A stretch of 41,321 bases of DNA from an uncultured Oscillospiraceae bacterium. GTDB lineage: Bacteria; Bacillota; Clostridia; Oscillospirales; Oscillospiraceae. Numbering within the stretch: the stretch's first letter is position 1; every line of letters begins with the position of its first letter. The stretch is from contig CANQXH010000010.1 in NCBI GenBank assembly GCA_947627745.1, positions 1-41,321 on the forward strand, written 5' to 3'. The translations under genes and the position numbers were made by a program. Under the pieces are notes generated by a model. That model saw nothing but the letters and a program-made list of their open reading frames with translations. It was not told the DNA's origin and searched no databases. This document shows positions 25,258-33,079 of this stretch, piece after piece.

Positions 25258-25286
25258 ATTATAAAATGGATGGCAGGAATTGTCAA
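25258..25286 (-). promoter_or_regulatory. Perfect consensus promoter of the alpha-glucan operon
   Basis: TTGACA (25286-25281), 17 bases, TATAAT (25263-25258): no mismatch in either box. The leader contains a small hairpin CCCGC-TAAAG-GCGGG (25232-25246) before the ribosome site. Confidence 0.93.
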
Positions 25287-25331
25287 GACAAGCCTTCCCG
25301 GGTTTTCCCGGGAAAAATGGGGGAAAAGCCC

Positions 25332-25359
25332 TTGCATTTTTGGCTGGCGGCTGTATAAT
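25332..25359 (+). promoter_or_regulatory. Promoter of the small membrane protein gene
   Basis: TTGCAT (25332-25337), 16 bases, TATAAT (25354-25359), 38 bases before the ATG at 25398. Confidence 0.8.
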
Positions 25360-25397
25360 AAAGGCAGTTGTTGAAAAGCAGGGAAGGGGCGTTTTTT

Positions 25398-25937
25398 ATG
25401 GAGCCGGAAAAGGCATTCCGCAAGTATATTTCCGAAGGGTACACCTCCTTGTACCTGGGGCCGATCCTGGTCCTCCTGGGCGGGGTCATGTTCGTCGGGG
25501 AAACGATCCTTACCTATCTGGTGGGGCTGTTCCTCATCGCCATGGGGGTCTATATGGTCTACTGCTGGTTCCGGGGCAAAAAGCAGATGGACCGGCAGAT
25601 GGAAGCCTGGCGAAACACCGGGGTCCTCCAGAGCCTGCTGGTGGAATTTCAGCAAAGCGCCCCGGTCTTCAAGGACACCCTGCGCTTAGGCCAGACCCAC
25701 CTCTTCCCCAAGGGGGCCGGAAAAGTCCTGACCTACGGCGAGCTGACCCAGGTCTACCAGTACGTCCACAAGCGCAATTTCGTGGAGGACCGCCGGGAGC
25801 TGCGGGCCGTTGTCGCGGGAAAGGAGATCACCCTGGCAAATCTTCCCCTGAAAGGCAAGGGGGACGAGGACCTGAAAAAGGTCCTGGGCTTTTTCCTGAT
25901 GAAAAATCCCGGCATCCACGTGGGCTACGGCAAATGA
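25398..25937 (+). CDS. Small two-helix membrane protein of unknown function
   Basis: This 179-residue protein has two hydrophobic segments close together (about residues 18-34 and 38-57), a basic stop FRGKKQ, and a soluble C-terminal domain of about 120 residues, predicted inside the cell. I do not recognise the soluble part; it contains a KVLTYGELTQVYQYVHKRN stretch and a predicted beta-strand pair around AVVAGKEITLANLP, reminiscent of small membrane-linked domains without a firm match. ATG at 25398 with GGGAAGGGG upstream is preferred to a TTG 30 bases earlier that lies close to the transcript start. Monocistronic and convergent with the DUF2207 gene. Confidence 0.8.
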   Translation: MEPEKAFRKYISEGYTSLYLGPILVLLGGVMFVGETILTYLVGLFLIAMGVYMVYCWFRGKKQMDRQMEAWRNTGVLQSLLVEFQQSAPVFKDTLRLGQTHLFPKGAGKVLTYGELTQVYQYVHKRNFVEDRRELRAVVAGKEITLANLPLKGKGDEDLKKVLGFFLMKNPGIHVGYGK

Positions 25938-25947
25938 GTAACGCGCA

Positions 25948-25976
25948 AAAGTCCCTCACTTTTTGTGAGGGACTTT
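25948..25976. terminator. Bidirectional terminator
   Basis: A perfect 12-bp stem AAAGTCCCTCAC/GTGAGGGACTTT (25948-25959, 25965-25976) with a T5 loop. It serves the small membrane protein gene and overlaps the last bases of the DUF2207 gene stop codon. Confidence 0.93.
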
Positions 25977-27726
25977 ATTTTTTCCGTCTTTTCCGTCTAG
26001 GCGGGGGGTTCGGCAGCCGGATGGCGATCCGCTCATAGGGCAGCCGCCGCTGGCGGGCGTCCATGGCGGAGACCGCCTGCCGGATCAGCTGATCCCATTC
26101 CAGAGCGGTGCGGTGCCCGTCCAGGCCGGTGGTGAGATAGGGGCAAGCCCCCAGCCGCGCCTTGCCGAACCGCTTGGCGAAGGCCCGGTCCACCCCCAGG
26201 GCCACAGCGTAGGGCGCCAGGGAGAAGAAATAGTCCGGGTCCTCCCGGCGGAGCCGGTGCAGGTCCTGGGGCGCGGCCCGGCGCAGGAAGTGGCGCAGGC
26301 CCAGAATTTCCGCCAGGATCTGGCGGCCCAGGCCGCTTCGCCGCCCGCCGTAGGCGGCGGCAAGCCCCGCCATCAGCTCCCAGGCCATCAGGCCCAGGGC
26401 CAGGGGAACGCCGGAGGCCAGGAACCCCAGCAGCAGATACATCAGGCATCCGGCTACCGCCCAGGCCAGAGGCCGCCGGTTCCGGGTGTGGAGGCAGTAG
26501 GCCCAGCCCTGGATCCCCCAGGCGCAGACGCAGCCCAGGACCCCGAACAGGGTCCCGGTCAGACCGCCCAGGAGCCCTTCTCCCCCCAGGGGCGTCCCCA
26601 GGGACATGCCGCCGAAAAGGCCCGCCGCCGCCGCCAAGGCCCGGAACAGCTTGGGGTTGCCGGTGCCTCGCTGGAAGTAGGTCCGGGTGTGGGGGGCCAG
26701 CGTGGACATCTGGCGGCTGAGCTGGGCATAGCGGACGCCGGTACCCTCCACCATGCGCCGCTTGCCGAAGATGGCCCGGAAGCAGCGGCACTCAAAATCG
26801 TCCCGCTCGTTGCCCATCTCCATCCGCTTGTGGAGCAGCACCCGTCCGGCGCTGTCCAGCTGGATCAGGATATAGCCCAGCTGGGCCCAGGTCAGCACCA
26901 GGGCCGTCAGATCCAGGCCCTGGCCCGTGAGGGCGCAGGGCAGCTCTCCCGCGGAAAGGCCCTCCGGCGGCAGGGCCGTCCGCTGCCGCAGCACCGGCAG
27001 GCACCGGAGGAACACCAGCCAGTACAATGCCGCCAGGCCAATACAGACGTACATGGCCACGTCGTCCATGTCCACTGTCCAAGTGCGGACTTGGGTCTGG
27101 GGGAAGACCTCCTCCGATACCTCCAGGGTCATGGTCAGCGATTCCAGGTCCCGGAGGGCCTTGGTCACGGTCCCGCTGAGGGTCGCGCCCTCCACGACAT
27201 AGGTCACGTCCGACTCGATGGCCTGCAAATAGTAGGAGCTGGAAAAGGACGGCACCGTGGTGATCTCCGCCGGCAGCGTCACGGAAAAATCAAAGCCGGT
27301 CACAGGATAGGAAAAGCCCGACAGCAGCGGAATGCTGAGCATCAGCCGGTCCGGGGTCTCCGCGTCCCCGTCGTGATCCTGATAGGCCACGCTGTTGGGA
27401 AGAGAATAGGAGATCAAAACCTGGAAATCTCCCGCCACCGCGCCGATAGCCCGGGAAAGGTCCACCTCCTGGCGGCTGCCGTTGCGGCGAAGGCTGGCGC
27501 TGACGCCGCTGAGCAGCACATTGCGGGCGTTGCCGGGGACGGGGAAGCGGAGATGCTCCACCGGGGAATCCAGGTGGATGCTCACGGTAAGGCTGACCTG
27601 GCAGGTGCCGTCGCTGGCGACAGTAGTGTGGTTGTCAATACCGCTGGCGTTGGTGACGGCATAGGCCGTCCCCGCCAGCAGACTCAGGGCCAGCAGCACG
27701 GCGCAGAGGGCCAAAAATCGCCGCAA
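25975..27726 (-). CDS. DUF2207 family predicted membrane protein
   Basis: A signal segment (about 1-22) is followed by an extracytoplasmic beta-rich domain (about 25-225), a first membrane span (VAMYVCIGLAALYWLVFL, about 232-250), cytoplasmic sequence, several further spans (about 375-475), and the DUF2207 C-terminal signature (ILGLRHFLRRA, DYFFSLAPYAVALGVDRAFAKRFG). The family has no established biochemical role. The frame is open from an ATG at 27837, but that codon lies about 4 bases from the expected transcript start. TTG at 27726, preceded by AAGGAGGGGGAAGAAC and followed at once by RRFLALC, gives a normal signal peptide, and a 583-residue product. Monocistronic. Confidence 0.87.
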   Translation of the reverse strand: MRRFLALCAVLLALSLLAGTAYAVTNASGIDNHTTVASDGTCQVSLTVSIHLDSPVEHLRFPVPGNARNVLLSGVSASLRRNGSRQEVDLSRAIGAVAGDFQVLISYSLPNSVAYQDHDGDAETPDRLMLSIPLLSGFSYPVTGFDFSVTLPAEITTVPSFSSSYYLQAIESDVTYVVEGATLSGTVTKALRDLESLTMTLEVSEEVFPQTQVRTWTVDMDDVAMYVCIGLAALYWLVFLRCLPVLRQRTALPPEGLSAGELPCALTGQGLDLTALVLTWAQLGYILIQLDSAGRVLLHKRMEMGNERDDFECRCFRAIFGKRRMVEGTGVRYAQLSRQMSTLAPHTRTYFQRGTGNPKLFRALAAAAGLFGGMSLGTPLGGEGLLGGLTGTLFGVLGCVCAWGIQGWAYCLHTRNRRPLAWAVAGCLMYLLLGFLASGVPLALGLMAWELMAGLAAAYGGRRSGLGRQILAEILGLRHFLRRAAPQDLHRLRREDPDYFFSLAPYAVALGVDRAFAKRFGKARLGACPYLTTGLDGHRTALEWDQLIRQAVSAMDARQRRLPYERIAIRLPNPPPRRKRRKK

Positions 27727-27751
27727 GTTCTTCCCCCTCCTTTCCAAGCAA

Positions 27752-27824
27752 AATCGAAAGTCGATTTGGTTCCGGCGGCAGGGCCAATCTCCCCGGAAAA
27801 AAGGGAAAATTCCCGATTTTTTCC
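27752..27824 (-). promoter_or_regulatory. Two hairpins in the long leader of the DUF2207 gene
   Basis: The leader holds AAATCGA/TCGATTT (27752-27758 with 27762-27768) and a larger inverted repeat (27795-27824) with arms GGAAAAAAGGGAA and TTCCC-GA-TTTTTTCC. The larger hairpin is followed by no clear U-run on the minus strand, so attenuation is possible but unproven. Confidence 0.5.
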
Positions 27825-27846
27825 AAAATTCCACCATTACCCGGCT

Positions 27847-27875
27847 ATTTTATCACGAAAGGATAAGAAATGCAA
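27847..27875 (-). promoter_or_regulatory. Promoter of the DUF2207 gene
   Basis: TTGCAT (27875-27870), 17 bases, TAAAAT (27852-27847) on the minus strand, leaving a leader of about 115 bases before the preferred TTG start. Confidence 0.8.
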
Positions 27876-27921
27876 CCCCCAAGGCCGCCCCCCTCCGCCG
27901 GCGCCGGGAAAAACGCAAAAA

Positions 27922-27949
27922 GCAGGGGAAGGCAAACGCCTTCCCCTGC
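27922..27949 (-). terminator. Terminator of the BMP lipoprotein gene
   Basis: A perfect 12-bp stem GCAGGGGAAGGC/GCCTTCCCCTGC with loop AAAC and a minus-strand TTTTTGCGTTTTTC tail, 15 bases after the stop. No permease or ATPase gene follows. Confidence 0.92.
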
Positions 27950-27964
27950 CGGGTGCTATGGAAA

Positions 27965-29230
27965 TTACTCGATGCTCAGGCTCACGTTGGGGAAGTTCTC
28001 GTCCTTCAGGCCGGCTTCGTAATCGGCGTCCACAACCAGGGAGCCGTCCTTCAGCTTGGCCATCAGAGCCTCGTACTCGGCGACAGTGTAGTTCTCCATT
28101 CTCCAGGAATCGGCGGCGGTGGGCATCCCAACCGCGTCGTCCTTGGCGCCCAGCACGGTGCTGATACCGCCCAGATCGTCCCAGTCGCCAGCGTAGAACT
28201 TTTCGCAGGCGAACATGACGGACTCCCGCAGGCCCTTCATGGCGGAGGTGATGACGGTGTCGGAGTCGCCGGCCTGGTCCACGTCCACGCCGATGACGTA
28301 GCCATCATTGGCAGCGGCAGCGGCAAAGGCGGACTGGCACATCTGGCCGCCGCAGGAGTAGATCACTTCGGTACCGGCAGTGTACCAACCGTTGAGCATG
28401 GTCTGCAGCTCGCCGGAAGCGCCGAAGCCGGCGCCGTACTGCCAGGAGTACCGCATCTCCACGTTCACGCCCATTTCAGCGGCAGCCGCCTGGGCACCCT
28501 GGACGAAGCCGTAGCCGTAACGGCAGCAGGCAGGGTTGGTGCCGCCGCCGCCGCCGGAGAAGCCCAGCTTGGTGAAGCCTTCCTTCACGGCAGCGTAGCC
28601 CACCAGATAGCCGGCCTGCTCCTCCTGGAAGGAGATGGGAGCGATGTTGGTGAGAAGAGGAGAGGTGTTCTCCTGGCCATCAACATCGGGCTCTTCCCGG
28701 ATGGGATAGCCGTCGATGAAGACGAACTTGGTCTCCGGATACTCCAGAGCGGCCCGGCGCAGGGCGGTCTCCTGCAGGAAGCCGGCACAGATCACGATCT
28801 CAGCGCCGCCGTCCACAGCGGCCTTCATGGCGGTGAACCGGTCATCGTCGGTGGCGGAGGAGCCGTTGGCGGGCTGGTAGTACTTGTAGGACTTGTTGTT
28901 CTCGGTGGCGTAGCGCTTCACGCCTTCCCAAGTGCCCTGGTTGAAGGATTTGTCCTTCAGCTGGCCCACGTCGGTAACGAAGGCGATGGCGTACTTGCCG
29001 TCCTCGGCAGTCATGGTGTCGGGAATGGCGTCATAGTCGTAGGCAGTGTCGCCCTGGGGTTCGCCACCCTGGGGCTCGCCGCCCTGGGTGCCATCGGACG
29101 CCGTGGAACCCTCAGGCGGGTTGGAGCCCTGGGCGCCGCCGGTGGACTCGGTGCTGCCGGCAGGGCCGCAAGCGGCCAGCAGGCCCATGACCATGATCGC
29201 CGCCAGGATCAGTGCGATGATCTTTTTCAT
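27965..29230 (-). CDS. BMP family nucleoside-binding lipoprotein (PnrA/Med-like)
   Basis: This is a 421-residue lipoprotein: signal peptide with lipobox LLAAC (lipidated Cys21), then a Gly/Ser/Pro-rich spacer (22-60) containing a GGEPQ tandem repeat, then a periplasmic-binding fold. Family marks are IAFVTDVGQLKDKSFNQGTWEG, the AGFL segment, YPETKFVFIDG, SFQEEQAGYLVGYAA, GGGGGTNPACCRYGYGFVQGA and VIGVDVDQAGD. BMP proteins deliver purine or other nucleosides to an ABC importer at the membrane. The permease and ATPase genes are not in the window, so the rest of the transporter must be encoded elsewhere. It follows a complete nucleoside salvage cluster but has its own promoter and an operator-like palindrome. 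AGGAGGAAAAAG precedes the ATG. Confidence 0.93.
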   Translation of the reverse strand: MKKIIALILAAIMVMGLLAACGPAGSTESTGGAQGSNPPEGSTASDGTQGGEPQGGEPQGDTAYDYDAIPDTMTAEDGKYAIAFVTDVGQLKDKSFNQGTWEGVKRYATENNKSYKYYQPANGSSATDDDRFTAMKAAVDGGAEIVICAGFLQETALRRAALEYPETKFVFIDGYPIREEPDVDGQENTSPLLTNIAPISFQEEQAGYLVGYAAVKEGFTKLGFSGGGGGTNPACCRYGYGFVQGAQAAAAEMGVNVEMRYSWQYGAGFGASGELQTMLNGWYTAGTEVIYSCGGQMCQSAFAAAAANDGYVIGVDVDQAGDSDTVITSAMKGLRESVMFACEKFYAGDWDDLGGISTVLGAKDDAVGMPTAADSWRMENYTVAEYEALMAKLKDGSLVVDADYEAGLKDENFPNVSLSIE

Positions 29231-29263
29231 TCTTTTTCCTCCTGTTTGTAATTTGATTTTTAA

Positions 29264-29279
29264 GCATTGGTTCCAATGC
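29264..29279. promoter_or_regulatory. Operator-like palindrome at the transcript start of the BMP gene
   Basis: GCATTGGTTCCAATGC: a 7-bp perfect inverted repeat with a 2-base centre, directly downstream of the -10 box, where a repressor would block initiation. It could also form a weak RNA hairpin. Confidence 0.6.
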
Positions 29280-29286
29280 CGAGCCT

Positions 29287-29315
29287 ATTGTGACATATTT
29301 TTGGAAAAAAATCAA
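29287..29315 (-). promoter_or_regulatory. Promoter of the BMP lipoprotein gene
   Basis: TTGATT (29315-29310), 17 bases, CACAAT (29292-29287) with an upstream TG (extended -10). The leader is about 50 bases. Confidence 0.72.
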
Positions 29316-29390
29316 CCGGTTTGCGCATCTTTTGTAGAAACGCACAACTCTATCGGGAAAAACTGGCCATTTTGCCGCCAATATTTCCCT

Positions 29391-29801
29391 TTAGCGCATA
29401 TACTTTTCCGCCTGGAAGCCCCCGGGCAGCAGCTCGGCCAGGGTCCTTTTTTGCCAGCCCTCCGGGCCGCCGTCCAGATAGATGACAAAATCGTCCCCGC
29501 AGAATTCCCGCATCACCTGGCGGCACACCCCGCAGGGCGGGAAGAAGCCGGTAAGCACCCCGTCCTTCCCGCCGCAGACGGCGATGGCGGTAAACGCCCG
29601 CTTCCCGTCGTACACCGCCTTAAAAAAGGCGGTACGCTCGGCGCAGACCGTGGGGGTATAGGTGGCGTTTTCAATGTTGCAGCCCTGATACACCGTCCCG
29701 TCGGCGCACAGCAGCGCCGCCCCCACCTGATAGTGGGAGTAAGGGGCGTAGGCGTGGGTCATGGCCTCCCGGGCCAGGCGGATCAGCTCCTCCGGCGACA
29801 T
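29391..29801 (-). CDS. cdd: Cytidine deaminase
   Basis: This 136-residue protein is of the homotetrameric short type. The zinc site is complete: Cys53 and the proton-shuttling Glu55 in TVCAERTA, and Cys90 and Cys93 in PPCGVCRQ. NIENATYTP contacts the nucleoside. It converts cytidine and deoxycytidine to uridine and deoxyuridine. AAAGGAGGGAGCGCC precedes the ATG, 13 bases after the deoB stop. Probably the last gene of the tdk-to-cdd transcript. Confidence 0.96.
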   Translation of the reverse strand: MSPEELIRLAREAMTHAYAPYSHYQVGAALLCADGTVYQGCNIENATYTPTVCAERTAFFKAVYDGKRAFTAIAVCGGKDGVLTGFFPPCGVCRQVMREFCGDDFVIYLDGGPEGWQKRTLAELLPGGFQAEKYMR

Positions 29802-29814
29802 GGCGCTCCCTCCT

Positions 29815-30978
29815 TTAAAGAATCTGCCCGGCGAAGCTGGTCCCCGGCGTGTCCAGCTTTACCCCCAGCAGCTCCGCCGCCGTGGCGGCGATGGCGGCGA
29901 AGGTGGGCAGGGTGCCCAGGTTGACCGGCCGGACCTTGGGCCCCAGGACCAGCAGGGGCACATACTCCCGGGTGTGGTCCGTGGTGGCGGTGTAGGCCGG
30001 GTCGCAGCCGTGGTCCGCCGTGATCATCACCGCGTCCTCCGGTCCCAGCTTAGAAAGGAATTTAGGCAGCCACCGGTCAAATTCCGTCAGGGCCTTGGCG
30101 TATCCGTCGATGTCCCGCCGGTGGCCGTAGAGCATATCAAAGTCCACCAGATTTACAAAGCACAGGCCGTGAAAATCCCGGTCCGCATAGGCCAGGGTCT
30201 TTTCCAGTCCGTCGGTATTGCCCTTGGTGTAGACATGCTCGGTGATGCCCGCCCCGGCGAAAATGTCGAAAATTTTCCCCACGGCGATGGAGTCCATCCC
30301 CGCCCCCTTCACCGCGTCCAGCAGGGTGGCCTTCGGCGGCTCCAGGGAGAAGTCGTGGCGGTTGGTGGTGCGGTAATACTGCCCGTTCTCCCCCAGGAAG
30401 GGCCGGGCGATGACCCGCCCCACCCCGTGCTTGCCGGTGAGAATTTTCCGGGCGATACGGCAGTCCTCGTAGAGCTCCTCCAGGGGCACCACCTGCTCAT
30501 GGGCGGCGATCTGGAACACGGAGTCGGCGGAGGTGTACACGATCAGATCCCCGGTGCGGACGTGCTCGTCGCCGTAGGCGTTGATTACCTCGGTGCCGGA
30601 CCAGGGGGCGTTGGCCAGAGTGCCCCGGTGGGTGGCCGCCCGGAAGGGGGCCAGCACCTCCTCGGGAAAGCCGTTGGGATAGGTGGGCAGGGGCTCCGGG
30701 GACACCACGCCGGCGATCTCCCAGTGGCCGATGGTGGTGTCCTTGCCCATGGAGGCCTCCGTCAGCCGGGCCACGGCGGCGGCAGGCGCTTCCGTCCGGC
30801 CCAAAAAGTCCAGGCCGTCCACATTCCCCAGGCCGGCGGTCTGGAGATTGGGAATTATCAGCTCCTTGGACGTGGCGCAGGAGCGGAGGGTGTTCACCCC
30901 CACGTCCCCAAAAGCCGGGGCGTCCGGCATGGCCCCGGCGCCGCAGGAGTCCAGCACGATCAGGAATAGCCGCTTCAT
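29815..30978 (-). CDS. deoB: Phosphopentomutase
   Basis: A 387-residue alkaline phosphatase-fold mutase. LIVLDSCGAGAMPDA at the N-terminus binds Mn, GKDTTIGHWEIAG holds the phosphorylated Thr and the conserved GHWE, and TADHGCDP and DHTREYVPLLV complete the metal site. It interconverts (deoxy)ribose 1-phosphate and 5-phosphate, linking deoD to deoC. It starts 3 bases after the deoD stop. Confidence 0.97.
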   Translation of the reverse strand: MKRLFLIVLDSCGAGAMPDAPAFGDVGVNTLRSCATSKELIIPNLQTAGLGNVDGLDFLGRTEAPAAAVARLTEASMGKDTTIGHWEIAGVVSPEPLPTYPNGFPEEVLAPFRAATHRGTLANAPWSGTEVINAYGDEHVRTGDLIVYTSADSVFQIAAHEQVVPLEELYEDCRIARKILTGKHGVGRVIARPFLGENGQYYRTTNRHDFSLEPPKATLLDAVKGAGMDSIAVGKIFDIFAGAGITEHVYTKGNTDGLEKTLAYADRDFHGLCFVNLVDFDMLYGHRRDIDGYAKALTEFDRWLPKFLSKLGPEDAVMITADHGCDPAYTATTDHTREYVPLLVLGPKVRPVNLGTLPTFAAIAATAAELLGVKLDTPGTSFAGQIL

Positions 30979-30981
30979 TTC

Positions 30982-31728
30982 TTATTTCCCCTCCATGGCC
31001 GCGGCCACGTCCAGGGCCACCTTCATCATGGTGGTGAAGGCGTTCTGCCGCTCGGCGGAGGTGGTCTCCTCCCCGGTGAGGACGTGGTCCGAGATGGTGC
31101 AGATGCACAGCGCCCGCTTGCCGTACCGGGCGGCGTTCATATACAGGGCGGCGGCCTCCATCTCCAGAGCCATGACGCCCATTTTTTTCAGGCCGTAGAC
31201 GCTGTCCAGCCCCGCCGGGACTCCCTCGTGGTCGCCGTAGAACACGTCGGAGGAGTTGACGTTGCCCACATGGTACACGGCCCCGTTTTCCTCGGCGGCC
31301 TTCACGGCGGCGGACAGCAGCTCGTAGGAGGCGATGGGGGCGAAGGTGCCGGGCAGATGGAACTGACTGGCGAAATTGGAGTCGGTGCAGGCGCCCATGG
31401 CCAGCACCAGGTCGTACAGGTGGATGTTCTCCTGGATGGCCCCGGCGGAGCCCACCCGGATGATGTTCTCCACGCCGTAGCCGTTGTACAGCTCGTGGGA
31501 GTAGATGCCGATGGCGGGGATGCCCATGCCGGAGGCCATGACGGACACCTTGACGCCCTTATAGTACCCCGTGTGGCCCTGGACGCCCCGGACGTTGTTC
31601 ACCAGCACCGGGTTTTCCAGGAAGTTTTCCGCGATAAATTTGGCCCGCAGAGGGTCGCCGGGCATGAGGACGGTCTTGCCGAAATCCCCGGGCTTGGCTT
31701 CGATATGGGGCGTGGGGGTAGTTAACAT
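30982..31728 (-). CDS. deoD: Purine-nucleoside phosphorylase, DeoD type
   Basis: At 248 residues this is of the hexameric trimer-of-dimers type. MPGDPLRAKFIAE near residue 22 and RVGSAGA bind phosphate. GMGIPAIGIYSHEL, ALEMEAAALY and the ISDH acid complete the site. It cleaves purine (deoxy)nucleosides with phosphate. AAGGAGGAAATATT precedes the ATG; 28 bases separate it from deoC. Confidence 0.97.
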   Translation of the reverse strand: MLTTPTPHIEAKPGDFGKTVLMPGDPLRAKFIAENFLENPVLVNNVRGVQGHTGYYKGVKVSVMASGMGIPAIGIYSHELYNGYGVENIIRVGSAGAIQENIHLYDLVLAMGACTDSNFASQFHLPGTFAPIASYELLSAAVKAAEENGAVYHVGNVNSSDVFYGDHEGVPAGLDSVYGLKKMGVMALEMEAAALYMNAARYGKRALCICTISDHVLTGEETTSAERQNAFTTMMKVALDVAAAMEGK

Positions 31729-31756
31729 AATATTTCCTCCTTCAATATTCCGAATT

Positions 31757-32431
31757 TTAGTAGCTTCCGTCGTTTTTCAGGCCCTTGGCAATTTTCACGA
31801 TCCGGGAGGTCCCCAGGCGAGAGGCCCCCAGCTGGATGAATTTTTCCGCGTCGTCCAGGCTGGAAATGCCCCCGGCGGCCTTGATCTTCACGTTGGGGCC
31901 GATGTGCTTGGCAAACAGCTCCACATCGTGGAAGGTGGCCCCGGCCTTGGAAAAGCCGGTGGAGGTCTTGATGTAGTCCGCGCCGGACTCGGTGACCGCC
32001 TGGCACAGGGCGATCTTCTCCTCGTCGGTGAGCAGGCACGTCTCGATGATGACCTTCAGGAGCTTTCCCCCGCAGGCCTTCTTCACGGCGGCGATCTCGT
32101 CCCGGACCGCGTCGTACTTCCGGTCCTTCACCCAGCCCAGGTTGATGACCATGTCGATTTCGTCCGCCCCGTTTTCCACCGCGTCGGCGGCCATGAAGCA
32201 CTTGGCCTTGGTGGTGGCGTAGCCATTGGGGAAGCCGATGACAGTGCAGATGGGGAGCTTCTCCCCCACATAGGCCTTGGCCTGGGCAACATAGGACGCC
32301 GGGATGCACACCGAAGCGGTGTGATAGGCCATGCCGTCGTCGCACAGGGCCCGGATCTCCTCCCAGGTCGCGGTCTGGGACAGCAGGGTGTGGTCGCATT
32401 TGGACAGAATTTCAGACAGATCCATTTTCAT
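31757..32431 (-). CDS. deoC: Deoxyribose-phosphate aldolase
   Basis: A 224-residue class I aldolase. The Schiff-base lysine is Lys155 (DYIKTSTGF), the proton-relay lysine Lys184 (VKIKAAGGI), with EIDMVINLG around the catalytic Asp. It splits deoxyribose 5-phosphate into acetaldehyde and glyceraldehyde 3-phosphate. The ATG overlaps the nitroreductase stop as ATGA, with AAAGGAG just upstream; a second ATG two codons later is possible. Confidence 0.96.
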   Translation of the reverse strand: MKMDLSEILSKCDHTLLSQTATWEEIRALCDDGMAYHTASVCIPASYVAQAKAYVGEKLPICTVIGFPNGYATTKAKCFMAADAVENGADEIDMVINLGWVKDRKYDAVRDEIAAVKKACGGKLLKVIIETCLLTDEEKIALCQAVTESGADYIKTSTGFSKAGATFHDVELFAKHIGPNVKIKAAGGISSLDDAEKFIQLGASRLGTSRIVKIAKGLKNDGSY

Positions 32432-33066
32432 TCTCCTTTATAAAAATGTTCTTTGACAAAAAAGCGCACCTTTTCCGCCCAGGGCCGTTTCTCCTGGGCG
32501 CAGTCTCCGGGAACCTGGGTAAACCGCTCCCGGCTCACCGCCTGGGCAAGGCCGTACCGCCGGGTGCGCAGCTCCGCGTCCCGGGCGGAGCCGTAGTGAT
32601 AGCGCATCTGCTTGTCGGTATTGGCCTCCTCCTGGGGGTAGCCCAGCATGACGTAGGCGATCACGTCAAAATTCCGGGGAATCCCGAAGGCCCGGCGCAG
32701 CGCGCCCTGGCGCGGCAGATTGCAGATCCAGCAGCCCCCCAGGCCCAGATTTTTAGCTTCTAAGAGCATATTCTCGATGGCCGCCGCCGCGCTCTGCACA
32801 TAGTCCCGGTGCTTCCGCCCGGTGACGTACAGATCGTTCCGGTAGGTCACCAGCACCCCGCAGGGAGCCCGGAGGACCAGATCGAACCGGAGCTTTTCCA
32901 TCTGGGCCCGGTCGGTCAGCACAATGAATTTCCACGCCTGGAAATTGCAGGCGCTGGGGGCGTAGAGCCCGGCGGTGAGAATTTTTTCCAGCAGCTCCTC
33001 CGGCACCTGCCGGTCCTGGAACCGTCGGACCGACCGGCGGGAAAAAAGAACCTCCTCAAATTCCAT
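32428..33066 (-). CDS. Nitroreductase family FMN-dependent oxidoreductase
   Basis: This 212-residue flavoprotein has [18 protein letters not shown] at the start (FMN phosphate binding), [15 protein letters not shown], and [17 protein letters not shown] near residue 130, all typical of the family. A C-terminal tail of about 45 residues is rich in charged and aromatic residues. The electron acceptor is unknown. Start at 33066, with GAGGG 6 bases before; the frame stays open upstream, but only inside tdk. It lies between tdk and deoC, and the ATGA overlap with deoC suggests coupled translation. Confidence 0.9.
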   Translation of the reverse strand: MEFEEVLFSRRSVRRFQDRQVPEELLEKILTAGLYAPSACNFQAWKFIVLTDRAQMEKLRFDLVLRAPCGVLVTYRNDLYVTGRKHRDYVQSAAAAIENMLLEAKNLGLGGCWICNLPRQGALRRAFGIPRNFDVIAYVMLGYPQEEANTDKQMRYHYGSARDAELRTRRYGLAQAVSRERFTQVPGDCAQEKRPWAEKVRFFVKEHFYKGE

Positions 33067-33079
33067 GGCTTCCCTCGGT

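Noticed and set aside
27837..27839. ATG at 27837 as start of the DUF2207 gene
   Set aside because: It lies about 4 bases from the expected transcript start with no ribosome site; the TTG at 27726 follows AAGGAGGGGG and begins a normal signal peptide.
26113..28164. Plus-strand open frame of 683 codons opposite the DUF2207 gene
   Set aside because: It runs across the DUF2207 gene, its promoter and the start of the next gene; composition is antisense-like and no ribosome site fits.
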